Source: JBBQTU01 sp038213005 | GTDB lineage: Bacteria > Planctomycetota > Phycisphaerae > Tepidisphaerales > Tepidisphaeraceae | Length of the DNA stretch: 32,868 nucleotides | Direction: 5' to 3' | Assembly (NCBI GenBank): GCA_038213005.1 | Contig: JBBQTU010000013.1 | Location: 1 to 32,868, forward strand | Part shown: piece by piece, positions 31,720 to 32,868 of the stretch | How the letters are laid out: the number at the start of each line of letters is the position of its first letter | How positions within the stretch are numbered: the first letter of the stretch is position 1 | Notes under the pieces: generated by a model | Databases searched by the model: none | Seen by the model: the letters and a program-made list of their open reading frames with translations, nothing else | What the model was told of the DNA's origin: nothing | Translations under genes and position numbers: made by a program

Positions 31720-32760
31720 ATGACCATCGATCCACTCAAACCTGTCTTTCAATCACAACGCGATTCAGGCGGACCACTCAACGCAAGCGGGCCGCTGGCG
31801 CCCGATCTGCTTCGCAAGATCGACGCCTATTGGCGAGAGGCCAATTATCTGTCAGCCGGGCAGATTTATCTGTACGACAATCCGCTCCTGAAGCGGCCGC
31901 TGGCGCTGACCGATGTGAAACACATGCTGCTGGGACACTGGGGCACAACCCCTGGTCAAAACTTCATCTACGTACACCTTAACCGAGTCATCAAAAAGTA
32001 CGACCTGGCCATGATCCATGTCTCCGGCCCCGGGCATGGTGGCCCGGCCGTGGTGGGCAACACGTATCTCGAAGGCACCTACAGCGAGATCTATCCGAAC
32101 ATCAGTCAGGACGAGTCCGGACTGCAAAAGCTGTTCAAGCAGTTTTCGTTTCCGGGTGGAATCCCGAGCCACGCTTCGCCGGAATGTCCGGGCTCAATTC
32201 ATGAGGGCGGCGAACTGGGCTATTCGCTCAGTCACTCTTTCGGAGCGGTGTTCGATAACCCTGATCTCGTGGTCGCATGTTGCGTGGGCGATGGCGAGGC
32301 GGAGACCGGACCGCTGGCGACTTCCTGGCAATCTAACAAGTTCCTCGATCCGGTCACCGACGGCGCAGTGTTGCCGATCCTGCACCTCAACGGCTACAAG
32401 ATCGCCAACCCAACCGTCCTGGCGCGCATTGAACCAGAGGAACTGGACCAGTTCCTCCGCGGCAACGGCTGGACACCCTACTATGTCGAGGGACATGAGC
32501 CAGCGCTGATGCACCAGGCCATGGCGACGACGCTGGATCAGGTGGTGGAGGAGATTCAACGCATCCAACACGAAGCCCGTGTCAACGGCAACACCATGCG
32601 CCCGCGCTGGCCCATGATCGTCCTCAAATCCCCCAAAGGCTGGACGGGGCCGAAGTGGGTGGACGGCGTTCAGATCGAAGGCACGTTCCGCGCACATCAA
32701 GTGCCAGTTGCGGTGGATGCTGCGCATCTAGTGTACTGCGTCGCACTGATGCCAACTTAA
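31720..32760 (+). pseudogene. xfp: Xylulose-5-phosphate/fructose-6-phosphate phosphoketolase, truncated by insertion
   Basis: Phosphoketolase cleaves xylulose 5-phosphate or fructose 6-phosphate to acetyl phosphate using TPP. This frame encodes only 346 residues, while family members have about 790-820. Hallmarks of the N-terminal domain are present: GHWGTTPGQNFIYVHLNR, SGPGHGGPAVVGNTYLEGTY, HASPECPGSIHEGGELGY and the TPP-binding GDGEAETGPLATSWQSNK. The match stops abruptly after GTFRAHQVPVAVDAAHL (codon ending about 32730), then an unrelated VYCVALMPT and stop follow. The middle and C-terminal domains are missing, so it cannot be active unless they lie beyond the window. The ATG at 31720 has GGAG 6 nt upstream. 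Insertion of a mobile element is the simplest reading. Confidence 0.88.
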
Positions 32761-32868
32761 AATCGGGGTGGCATGGCCAGATCGGTACTCCGAGATGGCC
32801 ATGATGTCCGCCCCTTGCTCATTCCGGAGTACCGGCCTGAGCATGCCACCCATGTTGATGGACTTCGG
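32731..32868. mobile_element. End of an unidentified insertion sequence inside xfp
   Basis: Sequence unrelated to phosphoketolase starts at about 32731 (GTGTACTGCG). It includes a 27-bp imperfect inverted repeat: GGGTGGCATGGCCAG...CGGTACTCCG at 32766-32792 against CGGAGTACCG...CATGCCACCC at 32825-32851, with 23 of 27 positions pairing. Repeats of this size near the end of an element are typical of transposase-binding sites, for example in the IS21 family, but no transposase is in the window, so the family is not known. No target duplication can be seen because the other end lies outside. Confidence 0.6.

Noticed and set aside
1..32868. tRNA genes, rRNA genes and CRISPR arrays
   Set aside because: No T-loop-like GGTTCGA-N-TCC context with an acceptor stem, no rRNA sequence and no regularly spaced identical repeats were seen by eye.

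Overview
The window is a GC-rich (roughly 60-65%) bacterial chromosome segment. It carries housekeeping genes (rpsB, tsf, typA, gltA, mtaB, a cobA-hemD fusion, an lptB-like gene) beside families common in Planctomycetota: a S55/SpoIVB-type protein in what looks like a non-sporulating Gram-negative, an ECF sigma/anti-sigma pair, tandem AspT/YidE-type transporters and a SEC-C motif. I infer a planctomycete, perhaps Phycisphaerae-like; no rRNA or other decisive marker is present.

Layout. 1-2.0 kb: a structured leader, a 33-codon ORF and the cobA-hemD fusion (tetrapyrrole/siroheme synthesis). 2.06-3.7 kb (minus): mtaB and a cupin gene with an ATGA overlap. 3.8-6.0 kb (plus): a secreted S55-type protein. 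6.05-7.3 kb (minus): citrate synthase with its own promoter and terminator. 7.5-8.1 kb: two small genes around a repeat array. 8.3-10.3 kb (minus): sigma factor, anti-sigma factor and a secreted protein. 10.6-12.5 kb (plus): two related membrane proteins and a metallothionein. 12.55-12.75 kb: palindromic and direct repeats. 12.8-14.6 kb (minus): typA. 14.9-16.4 kb (plus): a YkgJ-like cysteine-cluster protein whose C-terminal SEC-C motif is cut off by one in-frame TAG. 16.4-21.7 kb (minus): a radical SAM protein and two tandem AAE-family transporters. 22.0-24.7 kb (plus): a complete nitrate/sulfonate/taurine-type ABC importer. 25.3-26.1 kb: lptB-like ATPase, preceded by a 600-bp gap with two DnaA-box-like nonamers. 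26.2-28.3 kb (minus): rpsB, tsf and a small unknown gene.

28.9-32.9 kb is an accessory, decaying island: an NhaP-type antiporter remnant, a double PRC-barrel protein, an HPF/RaiA protein, a HAD phosphatase broken by a one-base deletion, a small membrane protein, and a phosphoketolase gene cut off after its N-terminal domain by what looks like the end of an insertion sequence. Its intact genes have clear Shine-Dalgarno sequences. Several genes elsewhere in the window instead have a -10 hexamer ending only 7-10 nt before the ATG, suggesting leaderless or nearly leaderless mRNAs.

The observations most worth checking are the in-frame amber codon before the SEC-C tail, the recurrent leaderless-start pattern, the palindrome family with alternative pairings, and the disrupted stress/phosphoketolase island.
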